Of a DNA stretch of 64,000 nt, positions 25,227 to 34,032 are shown piece by piece. Under the pieces are notes generated by a model that saw only the letters and a program-made list of their open reading frames with translations, did not search any database and was not told the origin of the DNA. The position numbers were made by a program, and so were the translations under genes. Positions within the stretch are counted from its first letter, which is position 1, and every line of letters begins with the position of its first letter. Source of the stretch: Hymenobacter nivis (GTDB lineage Bacteria > Bacteroidota > Bacteroidia > Cytophagales > Hymenobacteraceae); the NCBI RefSeq assembly GCF_003149515.1, contig NZ_CP029145.1, forward strand, positions 62,001 to 126,000. The letters run 5' to 3'.

Positions 25227-25254
25227 CCCCTGCGGCGGCTTAGGCGGCGGCACC

Positions 25255-25328
25255 GGGCCTATAGCTCAATCGGTTAGAGCAGCTGACTCATAATCAGCAG
25301 GTCCTTGGTTCGATTCCAAGTGGGCCCA
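25255..25328 (+). tRNA. tRNA with anticodon CAT (probably tRNA-Ile2)
   Basis: Cloverleaf: acceptor GGGCCTA/TGGGCCC, anticodon stem GCTGA/TCAGC with loop CTCATAA, T-loop TTCGATT. The C4-G69 and C5-G68 acceptor pairs and the GGGCCTA acceptor sequence are those of isoleucine tRNAs in this phylum, so lysidine-modified tRNA-Ile2 is favoured over elongator tRNA-Met. No CCA is encoded. Confidence 0.85.
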
Positions 25329-25385
25329 CCTGAACGCCTTGCAAGTGTCTGAAATTCAGATATTTGTAAGGCGTTTTGCTTGACT

Positions 25386-25415
25386 GCGGGACGGCCTGCG
25401 GGACGGCCTGCGGGA
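25386..25415. repeat. Tandem 12-bp repeat next to tRNA
   Basis: GCGGGACGGCCT occurs twice plus a partial third copy (GCGGGAC), about 60 bp after the tRNA 3' end. The interval 25329-25495 otherwise holds no gene. Confidence 0.7.
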
Positions 25416-25495
25416 CAAAATTTCTGAACTGCTCATTTTTCCCTTCTATCGGAAAAATCTTTTTTGCGCTCGCGGGACAATTTTTTTCGGTTGGC

Positions 25496-26125
25496 TCAGG
25501 CCATCGGGTCAAATTGCCCACCAGCAACCGCTAGTGCCCCCATGCAGGCGGCTCGGTTAGATCTGGCTTCAAGGGCTTGCCGCTGGGCATACCAGCGGGT
25601 AGGCTTGCCCCGGTAGTGGGTTTTGCGGTATTTGCCTTGGCTCATGTAAGCATCTTCTACTTTGCGGTCTAAGGCGAAGGGCCTAATGAGGTGGCGTAGC
25701 CGGTGCGGGGTCAGTTGCGAATCATAGTGGAGCTGCTGGCCGGGGTAGGCCAGGCGGTGGGCAAAGTAGCCGGTGCCCCCGTGTAGGTAGAGAACGGTGG
25801 CGGCCTTGCCCGATACAGGGCAGCGCATCCGGTAGCGGCCGGTGCGGTGGCCGTGGCCGGGTAGGTTGCTGGGCAGCGCCTCCAGCGGTATCCGATAATC
25901 GTAGTCGGTAGTTTTGTCGTGGGTGTAGTGTAGGCGCACGTAGGGCGTGGTATCTGCCACCAGGTTCACCTCCAGTCCGACGCTACCCGTGGGCTGGCCG
26001 TTGCAACTGAACCGTAAAGTAGTGACGTGGAAACCGGGCCGTAGCAGTCCCGACTCGCGCAGAAAGGCTATCGAGAGGCTTTTGCATTCGTCGGCCGTGG
26101 TGGGGAAGTTGGGCATTCTAGGCAT
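25496..26125 (-). CDS. Hypothetical protein downstream of tRNA
   Basis: 209 residues, not recognised. It has paired Cys residues (RMRCPVSGKAATVLYLHGG), an N-terminal part with LRFSCNGQPTGSVGLEVNL, and a basic Tyr/Arg-rich C-terminus (SQGKYRKTHYRGKPTRWYAQ), which suggests a small treble-clef-like or nucleic-acid-binding protein. Its position directly behind a tRNA 3' end, in a stretch of gene fragments, suggests a remnant cargo gene of an integrated element. The start near 26125 is uncertain. Confidence 0.5.
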   Translation of the reverse strand: MPRMPNFPTTADECKSLSIAFLRESGLLRPGFHVTTLRFSCNGQPTGSVGLEVNLVADTTPYVRLHYTHDKTTDYDYRIPLEALPSNLPGHGHRTGRYRMRCPVSGKAATVLYLHGGTGYFAHRLAYPGQQLHYDSQLTPHRLRHLIRPFALDRKVEDAYMSQGKYRKTHYRGKPTRWYAQRQALEARSNRAACMGALAVAGGQFDPMA

Positions 26126-26200
26126 AATCTACAGGGCTTGCTCAGGTAGTCGAAATCCTTAGGGAAGTTACGACATAAACCGGGCATTATTGCAGCCAAA

Positions 26201-26241
26201 AACCCCGTATAATGTGCTTTACGGGCATATTTTACGGGGTT
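26201..26241. repeat. Small inverted repeat
   Basis: AACCCCGTA is inverted as TACGGGGTT (26233-26241). It lies between the hypothetical gene and the gene fragment at 26262; a terminator role is possible. Confidence 0.5.
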
Positions 26242-26261
26242 GAAGATACAGTAGCCGATCT

Positions 26262-26470
26262 TCAGCAGCTCTGCAAATAGTAGTCATATAGCAGACTGCC
26301 CAAAGAGCCACCTTCACCCACTGAAATACCTGGGTTCAGCTTTTCTAATAACTCTTTAGGAATGATAACGCCATAGTATCTAATGTCGGCATCAGACTCG
26401 TTATTGAGGTTGGTAAAGTTGAGGTGGTCGGGTGAATCAGGAGAGAATTGGGTGCTAATTTCCCAATTCC
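26262..26470 (-). pseudogene. 3' fragment of an unrecognised gene
   Basis: Reading the minus strand from about 26470 to the TGA at 26262-26264 gives an open C-terminal fragment with protein-like composition, containing ADIRYYGVIIPKELLEKLNP and LGSLLYDYYLQSC. There is no start codon in its frame; its 5' part ends where IS3 orfA-like sequence begins on the other strand (26471), so it was probably cut by that insertion. Family unknown. Confidence 0.5.
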
Positions 26471-26690
26471 ATGGAAAAAGCCTCCTCCAAACGGCCGCGC
26501 TATGACGCGGCGTTCCGGGCCGAAGCCCTGCGGCTGGCCAGCGAAAGCCGCTCGACGCTGACCGCTGCTCGGGCCCTAAATAGCAACGCCAAACTACTTA
26601 TCAGTGGCAGAAAGCGGCCCAACAGCCCTTACCTGCTGACCCGCACGAGGCGGCCGAGGTGCGCGCTTTGCGGGCACAAGTGCGCCGGCA
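26471..26690 (+). pseudogene. IS3-family transposase OrfA remnant
   Basis: The first frame encodes SKRPRYDAAFRAEALRLASE, the helix-turn-helix start of IS3/IS911 OrfA. After a frameshift near 26590 the reading continues as YQWQKAAQQPLPADPHEAAE and VRALRAQVRRQ, the expected OrfA continuation. No OrfB follows: the sequence runs directly into the mechanosensitive channel remnant. A broken insertion sequence with one end deleted. Confidence 0.7.
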
Positions 26691-27989
26691 GGCGCGGGCG
26701 CTGGGCCAGCCCTGGTCGGCCGAGGCCCAGCAGTACCGGGCTATTTTGCGCACCCACCTGGTAGCGGCCCGGCAGGCCAACAGCCTGCCCGAGCTGCTGA
26801 AGCGCGGCGGCTTGGCCGCGCTCACACTGGTGATGCTGGGGGCCCTGGTTTACGGGCTGAACCGCTTTTTTCGGATCATCAACCAGCGGATTCTGCGTTG
26901 GCATGGCAGCCCGCTACGGTCCTGGCGCATCAACGGCTACGAGTTGCTGACCCAGGAGCGGCAGCTGGAAGTGCTGCGCACGGTCCTCAAGCTGCTGCGC
27001 CTGGCGCTGGTGGTCCTCACGCTGTACCTGGCCCTGCCGCTGCTGTTCGGCCTGTTTCCCTGGACGGAGGGTATCTCGCGGAAGCTGCTGGGCTACGTGC
27101 TGGGGCCCGTGCAGGGCGTAGTGCTGGGCGTGGTGCACTACGTGCCCAACCTGCTCACCATCCTCGTTATCTACTTCTTTACCACCTACGCCGTGTGCTT
27201 TTTACGCTTTCTGGCGGGCGAGGTGGCGGCGGGCAAGCTGGTCGTGGAGGGCTTTTACCCCGACCCGACTGGGCGCTGCCGACGTTCAACCTGCTGCGGT
27301 TTGCGCTGTACGTGTACGTGTTCATCGTCATCTTCCCCTACTTGCTGGGCTCCGATTCGCCGGTGTTTCAGGGCGTGTCGGTGCTGCTGGGCTTCATCAT
27401 TTCCTTTGGCTCGACCTCGGCCATCGGCAACGTCATCGCCGGCATCGTCATCACCTACATGCGGCCCTGCCGGGTGGGCGACCGGGTGAAAATAGGGGCC
27501 GTGACGGGCGACGTGCTCGAAAAAACTCTGCTGGTGACGCGCCTGCGCACCATCAAGAACGAGGACGTGACCATTCCCAATTCCAACATCCTCTCGGGCC
27601 ATACCGTCAACTACACAGCCGCCGCCAGCCACGACGGGCTGATTCTGCACACCACCATCACCATTGGCTACAACGTGCCCTGGCCGCAGGTGCACGCGCA
27701 TCTGCTGGCCGCCGCCCGCGCCACCGAAGACGTGGAGGCCACGCCCGTACCCTTCGTGCTGCAAACCAGCCTCGACGACTTTTACGTGGCCTACCAGCTC
27801 AACGCCTACACCCGCCTGCCGCACCGCCAGGCCGGGCTGTATTCGCTACTGTACCAGCACATCCAGGACGAGTTTGCCCGCGTCGGGATCAAGATTATGT
27901 CGCCGCGCTGCTGCGCTACCCGCACCAGGGCTGGAGCCGGCAGCACCATTTCGCCCGCGCCGCTCGCTGCTCCCGTACCACAACCGTAA
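26659..27989 (+). pseudogene. MscS-type mechanosensitive channel, frameshifted
   Basis: The membrane part (YGLNRFFRIINQRILRW, TLYLALPLLFGLFPW, NLLTILVIYFFTTYAVCF) is read in one frame up to GFYPD. The MscS core and beta domain follow in another frame: GFIISFGSTSAIGNVIAGIV, MRPCRVGDRVKIGAVTGDVL, ENVTIPN-like EDVTIPNSNILSGHTVNY. The break coincides with a tandem CCGAC-CCGAC at 27260-27269; removing one copy restores GFYPDWALPTFNLLRF. The 5' end is replaced by IS3 remnant sequence. It would gate ions under osmotic stress if intact; as it stands it is probably non-functional, unless slippage restores it. Confidence 0.8.
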
Positions 27990-28016
27990 GCCCGGCTACT
28001 GAGTACAGCCGATGAT

Positions 28017-29372
28017 ATGAACCGATTTAAAGCCGTTTGGCTGAATCTTGATTCCAGCTTGTGGTTTGTGCCCACGCTGATGGTGCTGGCCGCTTTGGGT
28101 GCCGCCTACGGGCTGGTACACCTCGACCTCTACGTAGGGGGCGGCTGGACGAGGCGCTACCCGCTGCTGTTTGGTGCCGGTGCGGCGGGCGCGCGGGGCA
28201 TGCTTTCGGCCATTGCCAGTTCCATGATTACGGTGGCAGGCCTGATTTTCTCGCTCACGCTGGCCACGCTGGCACAGGTGGCCAGCCAGTATACCTCGCG
28301 CCTGCTGCGTAATTTCATGCGCGACCGCACTAATCAGGTGGTAATGGGCTTTTTCGTGAGCATTTTCGTGTATTGCCTGGTGGTGCTGCGCACCATTCGG
28401 GGCAGCGACGAAGGCAGCTTCGTGCCATCGCTGGCGGTGGCCTTCGGGCTGCTGCTGGCCCTGGTGAGCATCGGGATGCTGATTTTTTTCATTCACCACA
28501 TCGCCTCGTCCATTCAGGCGGCCAACATCGTGGCCAGGGTAGCGGCCGAAACCGAGGAGCTGCTCGACAAAGTATTTCCCAAGCGCCTGGGCGATGCCGC
28601 CACGCCCACCGAACATGCCGGCCTGGCCGCCGGCCCAGACTTGCACTGGCAGCCGCTGCCGGCTCCCACCACGGGCTATGTACAGGGCATCGACTACGAT
28701 GAGCTGTTGGCCTTTGCGCATCGGGCGGGCGTAGTGGTGCGGATAGAGCATGCCATTGGTAGCTTCGTGGTGGCGGGTAGCGCGCTGGCTTCAGTAGCCA
28801 CCCCCGAGGGCCAATCCTTGCCTGCTACTGACCAACTAACCAAGTCTTTGGCCGATTGCTACCGCATGGGCGACCAGCGCACTCTCGACCAGGATGTAGG
28901 CTTCGGGCTGCGCCAGCTGGTGGACATTGCCCTGAAGGCCCTTTCGCCCGGCATCAACGACACCACCACCGCCGTGATGTGCGTCGACCGCCTTGGCTCC
29001 TTGCTGCGCGTGCTGGCCGGCCGGTACCTGGCTAGCTCCGTGCGCGCCGAAGATGGCCAGGTGCGCGTGCTCACCACCGACCCGGATTTTGCCAGCTACC
29101 TGGCCACGGCCTTCGACCAGATTCGCGCCAACGCAAAGACGGCCCTGGCTATTTATCTGCGCTTGCTGGGGGCCCTGGGCACGGTAGCGGCCCAGTGCCC
29201 CGCCGGGGCCGGCCGCACAGCCCTGCGCCAGCAGGCCGACCTGGCGCTGGCCGCCGCCGAAGCCAACCTAACCACTCCCTACGACCTCGACCAGGTGCAC
29301 GCGCGGTACCGGGAGCTGCAAGTTGAGTTGCTGGCCCTTCAGAGCGGTGTCCGTATTCACGCACAGAATTAA
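28017..29372 (+). CDS. DUF2254 family membrane protein
   Basis: 451 residues. Four hydrophobic segments fall in the N-terminal third (FVPTLMVLAALGAAYGLVH; SMITVAGLIFSLTLATLAQV; VVMGFFVSIFVYCLVVL; LAVAFGLLLALVSIGMLIFF), followed by a large soluble domain containing YVQGIDYDELLAFAHRAGVV and ALKALSPGINDTTTAVMCVD, both diagnostic of DUF2254. Function unknown. It starts 27 nt after the MscS remnant and was probably in one operon with it. Confidence 0.88.
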   Translation: MNRFKAVWLNLDSSLWFVPTLMVLAALGAAYGLVHLDLYVGGGWTRRYPLLFGAGAAGARGMLSAIASSMITVAGLIFSLTLATLAQVASQYTSRLLRNFMRDRTNQVVMGFFVSIFVYCLVVLRTIRGSDEGSFVPSLAVAFGLLLALVSIGMLIFFIHHIASSIQAANIVARVAAETEELLDKVFPKRLGDAATPTEHAGLAAGPDLHWQPLPAPTTGYVQGIDYDELLAFAHRAGVVVRIEHAIGSFVVAGSALASVATPEGQSLPATDQLTKSLADCYRMGDQRTLDQDVGFGLRQLVDIALKALSPGINDTTTAVMCVDRLGSLLRVLAGRYLASSVRAEDGQVRVLTTDPDFASYLATAFDQIRANAKTALAIYLRLLGALGTVAAQCPAGAGRTALRQQADLALAAAEANLTTPYDLDQVHARYRELQVELLALQSGVRIHAQN

Positions 29373-29386
29373 AAATTAAAAATGAT

Positions 29387-29517
29387 GGTTCTTGGGGACT
29401 TTTAGTGGAGCTGAGGCAATTTAAGTATTTGCTGTGGCACAAATTACTGAAATTAAGTAGGTTATGATTCGCCGCCTATCCGCTAAGTAGCTGCTCCACT
29501 AAAAGCCTTCAAGAATC
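29387..29517. repeat. MITE-like inverted repeat element
   Basis: GGTTCTTGGGGACTTTTAGT and GGAG (29387-29410) is inverted at about 29492-29517 as CTCCACTAAAAGCCTTCAAG and AATC, with AT-rich interior and flanks. No gene is present in it. Confidence 0.6.
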
Positions 29518-29637
29518 AAAATGATAAATCTGATAGTGAGATTTTTAATTAATGCCGAAGGCATGCGCTAACTTAAGCACTGCTGTGAAAAGTTGTTTCG
29601 GGCGGTGGGTCAGCGCCGTGCAGGACGCTAGGTAGCG

Positions 29638-29870
29638 CACGGTCCTGAACCTGCTCTCGCAGTTTGCGCCCGGCTATGACTACGCCGACGATGGCACCGC
29701 CAAGCGCATCTCTGGTTTTCTGGCTCCTGGCTACCTCACCAGCTCGTCCGTGGCCGAGTTTCACCCCAGCAAGCGCTTCAACCAGCGCCTAGCCCCGGGC
29801 CTAGGGCTTCCAGTGCAGTCAGAACCTGTCGCTGGGCCTCGTGCTCGACCGCAACCATCCGGCTAACCGG
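29638..29870 (+). pseudogene. DUF3078-like gene remnant
   Basis: A frame without start or stop of its own reads LNLLSQFAPGYDYADDGTAK, RISGFLAPGYLTSSSVAEFH and PSKRFNQRLAPG, which resembles the C-terminal half of DUF3078 outer-membrane proteins of Bacteroidota (FAPGYDY... FLSPAYLT... NxxFSLxLAP). Upstream and downstream parts are missing, so this is a gene fragment. Confidence 0.4.
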
Positions 29871-29899
29871 CTCAAGCAGCGTCGGATGTTGCGGGGGCC

Positions 29900-30181
29900 C
29901 TACGGATTAGCCTGCACTTCTTTCTTGATGCCGTCCAGGTTCTGCCGCGACCCGTCGAGCTGCTGTTGCAGGGCCGTGAGCTTGGTTTTTTCGGTTTCGA
30001 TAACGGCCTTTTGGCGCTCTACCTGGGTGGAAAGCTCCTGCACCTTGCGGGCTTGCTCGGCCACGGTCGGATTGGCCGAGTTAAGGTCGGCGGCCACCGG
30101 TGCCTCGGTACCCGATTGGCAACTGGTGAAGGCCAGGGTGCTGGCCAGCAGCAAGGCGGCAGCGAAAGGAAAAGTAGGCAT
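29900..30181 (-). CDS. Small coiled-coil lipoprotein, paralogue 1
   Basis: 93 residues. Lipoprotein signal peptide with lipobox LAFTSC (Cys about residue 21), then a heptad-rich coiled coil (QARKVQELSTQVERQKAVIE to the end). The C-terminal LQQQLDGSRQNLDGIKKEVQ matches LKQQLDGAKQNLKGVKTQAK of the paralogue at 31333, so the two arose by duplication. Envelope-anchored, function unknown. Confidence 0.75.
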   Translation of the reverse strand: MPTFPFAAALLLASTLAFTSCQSGTEAPVAADLNSANPTVAEQARKVQELSTQVERQKAVIETEKTKLTALQQQLDGSRQNLDGIKKEVQANP

Positions 30182-30226
30182 CGTTTTGGTGAATTAGGAA
30201 AATGAAACAGGATAAGCAGCTGTTTG

Positions 30227-31226
30227 TCAAGGGCTGGTTGGCTCATCGGGCAGCGCCAGCTCAATGTACAGCGGGAAATGGTCGGCGCCAACGGCGGGCC
30301 TGCGTTTCAGCGCTACTACCTGAAACGGCGTGCTGACAAAAAAGTGGTCGAGCGGCCGGCGGGCCAGGCGCGAGCGGGCATTAAAGGTGTTGAAAAGGCC
30401 GCGCCCAAGGCTCACGTTGTGCAGCTCGCCGGCGCGGGTGAGCTGGTGCATGGTGCCCGACCAGCTTACGTCGTTGAAGTCGCCGGCCACGATGGCGGGC
30501 CGCTCACTTTCCCGCGCCACGTCGGTCACTTTCTGTAATGCCGCGCCGTGCAGGCCCATGCCATCGGGGTAGGTATCGGGACGGGCGGCGTGGGGTGAAC
30601 GCCGAAAAACGTAACCTGCCGGCCATCGGGCAGCCGCAGCCGCGTGCGGATGGCACGCCGTGCTGAAGCAGGTTCTGCACCTGCGTGTGGGCCAGCGGCA
30701 AGTGCGAGTAGAGGATTATGCCGCGGGCACCGGCGCGGGGTAGCTCGACGCGGTAGGGGTAGCCGGGCTGCAACGGCCGCAGGGCCTGCGCCCACCAAGC
30801 ATCGTGCTCCAGGGCCAGCAGCACATCGGGCCGAACCTCGGTTGCCAGTTGCCGCAGGCGGGCATCCTGGCGGTTGGTCATCAGCACGTTAGTCACCAGG
30901 ATGCGCAGCCGCGCGGTCGCGCCGGGGTAAGCATCGGGTACGGCTCTGGGAGCGAAGGGTAGGTAGGGCCACAGGAAAAAAGCCTGTACGCCCAGGCCGA
31001 TGCCCGGGCCGGCGAGCAACCCCCGGCGCGCCGGCCAGCCCAAGCCCAGCCACCCCAGCAGCCCCAACGCCAGCACCACCAGCACCACCAGCACCTGGAG
31101 CCGGGGAAACACCAGCACCTGCACCCACCATTTGTTGGACGGCACCACCGAAACCAGCGTCAGCAGCAGCGCCAACGCGCTTAGGATAGCCAGTAGGTAG
31201 TGTAGCCCGGTCAGGAAATGCCTCAT
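30227..31226 (-). pseudogene. Endonuclease/exonuclease/phosphatase family gene, two frameshifts
   Basis: The N-terminal part (from ATG 31226, MRHFLTGLHYLLAILSALAL) has three membrane segments and the start of the EEP fold (RLRILVTNVLMTNRQ, LLALEHDAWW). After a shift near 30655 the frame reads RTRLRLPDGRQVTFFGVHPT, and after a second shift near 30565 it continues MGLHGAALQKVTDVA, AIVAGDFNDVSWS and GADHFPLYIEL. All EEP motifs (N, E, GDFND, DH) are present but in three frames, so the gene is broken or contains assembly errors. Membrane-anchored Mg-dependent phosphodiesterase by family. Confidence 0.75.
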
Positions 31227-31332
31227 TGGCAACGTGGAAAATAATTAGCCCGGCAGTAATTGTCAGAGCTGCGGAGGGGCCGAACCAGGGCTGCGCTGTG
31301 CTTTGATTAAAAACCAAGTGGGGCCCCGGCTG

Positions 31333-31665
31333 CTACTGCGTTTTGGCCTGGGTTTTCACTCCCTTCAGGTTTTGCTTGGCGCCGTCGAGCTGCTGCTTCA
31401 GGCCTTCGAGCTTTTTCTTCTCGATATCGGCCTGTTCTTTTTGGTTATCTACGGCCCGCTCCCGGTCTTTCACCACGTTTTTCCGGTCGGCGTACGCTCG
31501 CTTCTGCGCATCTACCTGCTGCTGGAGTTCAACCACTTTTTGGGCCTGAAGGGCCACGGCGGGGTTACTAGACTTTAGGTCGTTGCTGACCGAATGGCCC
31601 AGCGAGCAGCTGCTCAGCGTCAGTCCAAACATAGCGCAGCAGGCAAAGGAGAGAAAAGTATTCAT
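31333..31665 (-). CDS. Small coiled-coil lipoprotein, paralogue 2
   Basis: 110 residues. Lipobox LTLSSC, then a charged coiled coil (QKVVELQQQVDAQKRAYADR to the end). Shares SNPAVALQAQKVVELQQQVD/LEGLKQQLDGAKQNLKGVK with the 93-residue protein at 29900; here the coil is about two heptads longer. The two paralogues flank the broken EEP gene. Function unknown. Confidence 0.75.
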   Translation of the reverse strand: MNTFLSFACCAMFGLTLSSCSLGHSVSNDLKSSNPAVALQAQKVVELQQQVDAQKRAYADRKNVVKDRERAVDNQKEQADIEKKKLEGLKQQLDGAKQNLKGVKTQAKTQ

Positions 31666-31889
31666 AAGTTGGGGTGTTAGCGAAAAATAAGTCGACTGCT
31701 AGGTAAGAAACTCAACGATAAATGCATCTTATGGTTGTTAAATAGTCCATTTTTCAGGTCAGTGTACAGCTTGGTTGCTGCTGGTCCGCCGGCTCTTTCA
31801 GCCGGCGGACCGATTATCGTCAGGGCAAACAAACGGGGGCTGAAAGGCAACGTTTTGTGCAAGTTCCGTTAAAAATCAGGTGGTGGTCT

Positions 31890-32014
31890 AAAACGGGGTG
31901 GTCCGGCGATTCTTTCTCTGGTCGGATCACCCTTACAATGACCCGGAGCCGCTGTTTTTTAGCAAGAGTGGCCCGACGAAGCCCTTCGGGTAATTCGCCG
32001 GACCACCCCGTTTT
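31890..32014. repeat. Repeat family B, 125-bp element with perfect 20-bp TIRs
   Basis: The ends AAAACGGGGTGGTCCGGCGA and TCGCCGGACCACCCCGTTTT are exact inverted repeats. The interior contains GCCGCTGTTTTTTAG and GTGGCCCGACGAAGCCCTTC. A degenerate copy in the opposite orientation is at 38571-38698 and a short hairpin form at 7971-8027. No coding capacity: MITE-like. The remaining gap 31666-32064 holds nothing else recognisable. Confidence 0.9.
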
Positions 32015-32064
32015 AAACTACCGCCAAAAATTAATAAGCTTGCGCAGCTACCGTGGGCAATGGT

Positions 32065-33450
32065 CTAGCGTTTAGCGGGCCGGGCCGGGGCATCAGTAGC
32101 GATGAGCAGCTGTACCGGCTGGCGGCCCCCGCCCCGCAGGCGCAGCCAGGCGGCCAGGCGCTGCTGCTCGGCGGTGGGCAGCGCCCGCCGCACGCGCAGG
32201 GACACCACCACCGTGGTATCGGCCTGCAGCGAGTCGGCGGCGGGCCGCACGAGGCGGCTCAGGCCCAGCTGGTGCACGGCGGGGTGCTCGGCCTGCACCT
32301 CGCGCAGCAGAGCAGCCGCCGAGGGCAGGCTGGGCACGGCCAAGCTATCGGCGCGGGCCAGCTGCTGCTGAAGCTGCACCAAGCGGCCCTCGTAGCTCAC
32401 CAGGGTTTGCTCGTTGCGGTTGCGCACGTCTTCGAGCACACTGGCCCGCAGGGCTTGGGCATCGGCCGAATCAACGTGGGCCAAGCCTTGGCGCACGGTG
32501 AGCTGGGCATTATCAAGGCGATATTTTGGCAGTTGGGCGCGGGCCGCCCGTAGTTGGGCTGGGGTGAGCTGCTGGCCGGCCAGCAGTACGTTGACGGTGT
32601 GCGCCGTGGCCCCAATGCGGCTGGTAACGACGTAGGTGCCGGGCAGATTCAGCTGCTCTTCCACAAAGCGCTGGGCGTTGTGGGTGAAGGTGCCGTTACG
32701 CACGATGCCGACGGCCAGGTACACGCTGGGCGCTGCCGTGAGCAGGGCCAGCCCCCAGATGATGTTGCGCACGTGCCGGGCCCCGCCGGCCGTCTTAAAC
32801 TCGTGGTGCGGCAGCGGCAGAATCTGAATGACCAGGAACGTAGAGAGGCTGATAAATACGCAGTTGATCGAAAACAAGTACAGGGCCCCGCCAAAATAGG
32901 CCCAGTGCGCGGTGGCCAGCCCGTAGCCGGCCGTGCACAGCGGCGGCATGAGGGCCGTGGCGATGGCCACGCCGGGAATCACGTTGCTGTGCTCGCGGCG
33001 AGTGAGGCCCACGGCCCCGGCCGCTCCGCCAAACAAAGCAATGAGCACGTCCCAGGTGGTAGGCTGGGTGCGGCCCAGCAGCTCGGAGCCGGCATCGGTG
33101 AGGGGCGTGAGGCGGAAGTAGAGCGCCGACACGGCCAGGCTGAGCAGCGTAGCGGTGAGCAGGCTTTTGGCCCCGCGCCGCATGAGGTCCAGCTCCATCG
33201 TGGCCGCCCCGTAGCCGATGCCCACGATGGGCCCCATAAGCGGCGAAATAAGCATGGCCCCGATAATGACGGCCGTGGAGTTGACGTTTAGCCCCACCGA
33301 GGCCACCAGAATGGCAAAAATTAAAACCCACAGGTTGGTGCCCTGAAACGGAATGCCCGCCTCCACATCGGCCTGGATTTCGGCCGGGTCGGCCATATCG
33401 TCGGTGAGCAGGAAGCGGGTGCGCAGGAAGCGCCAGAGGGAAGCCAGCAT
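32065..33450 (-). CDS. DUF389 family membrane protein
   Basis: 461 residues. The DUF389 core contains TAVIIGAMLISPLMGPIVGI, GYGAATMELDLMRRGAKSL and VAIATALMPPLCTAGYGLAT, with about six membrane segments between residues 40 and 270. The C-terminal ~200 residues are soluble and include a coiled-coil-like stretch (VLEDVRNRNEQTLVSYEGRL). Function of the family is unknown. No partner gene overlaps it. Confidence 0.88.
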   Translation of the reverse strand: MLASLWRFLRTRFLLTDDMADPAEIQADVEAGIPFQGTNLWVLIFAILVASVGLNVNSTAVIIGAMLISPLMGPIVGIGYGAATMELDLMRRGAKSLLTATLLSLAVSALYFRLTPLTDAGSELLGRTQPTTWDVLIALFGGAAGAVGLTRREHSNVIPGVAIATALMPPLCTAGYGLATAHWAYFGGALYLFSINCVFISLSTFLVIQILPLPHHEFKTAGGARHVRNIIWGLALLTAAPSVYLAVGIVRNGTFTHNAQRFVEEQLNLPGTYVVTSRIGATAHTVNVLLAGQQLTPAQLRAARAQLPKYRLDNAQLTVRQGLAHVDSADAQALRASVLEDVRNRNEQTLVSYEGRLVQLQQQLARADSLAVPSLPSAAALLREVQAEHPAVHQLGLSRLVRPAADSLQADTTVVVSLRVRRALPTAEQQRLAAWLRLRGGGRQPVQLLIATDAPARPAKR

Positions 33451-33471
33451 AAGGTGGCGAATAGTAGGGAA

Positions 33472-33903
33472 TTAGGTGGACGCCGGCCCGGTTGGCTCGG
33501 CCAGCAGCCAGTCGACGGCGGGCGGAATATCCTCAAAAAAAGCCGCGGTGATAGCCCGCTGCAGCTGCTTGGCCACGGCGGGGGTGTGCAGGCGGTGCGC
33601 GGGCTCCAGGGTGGGCACTACAGCGTAGCGCGCGAAGTGGGTATCGGCCAGCACGGCCGGCAGCCAGGTGTTCAGTAGCCAGTCGCGGTCGGCGGGGGCG
33701 GGGGCGGCGGGCATGGCGCGGTGGTCGGCCAGGATGCCGCGTAGCGGGTAGCGCCGCAGTAGGTTGTGGGCATGAATGTAGAGGGCGCGAAACTCGGGCC
33801 CGGTCATGGGCACGCCCGACCAGTGCAGGTACAGGTAGCCGTCGGCGGGCACGTAATCGACCGAGCCAACGGCATTGGAGAAGTAGTGGTGGGTTGGGGA
33901 CAT
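33472..33903 (-). CDS. Hypothetical protein, possible STAS/SpoIIAA-like fold
   Basis: 143 residues starting MSPTHHYFSNAVGSVDYVPA. The pattern of a short strand (YLYLHWSGVPMTGPEFRALY), a central LLRRYPLRGILADHRAM and a later FARYAVVPTLEPAHRLH resembles small STAS/SpoIIAA-like domains found in Bacteroidota, but this is a weak visual match. It lies 21 nt upstream of the DUF389 gene on the same strand, so the two are probably co-transcribed. Confidence 0.6.
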   Translation of the reverse strand: MSPTHHYFSNAVGSVDYVPADGYLYLHWSGVPMTGPEFRALYIHAHNLLRRYPLRGILADHRAMPAAPAPADRDWLLNTWLPAVLADTHFARYAVVPTLEPAHRLHTPAVAKQLQRAITAAFFEDIPPAVDWLLAEPTGPAST

Positions 33904-34032
33904 GGGTAGTGCGCAGTTAGCTATTGGCTGACAGCTTTTGATTCAAGAACAATGAGTTGCGGGTAATGCAATGGCGGTTTAGTGGCGGCTGGTTATTTAG
34001 CAAAGGCAATAAGCAGCAACGGCGGGCCCCCA

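Noticed and set aside
25386..25415. Possible CRISPR-like tandem repeat
   Set aside because: Units are 12 bp and adjacent without spacers, so a simple tandem repeat.
25294..25527. 77-codon minus frame ending GIEPRTC
   Set aside because: It runs into the tRNA-CAT gene; such frames are a known artefact of tRNA sequence.
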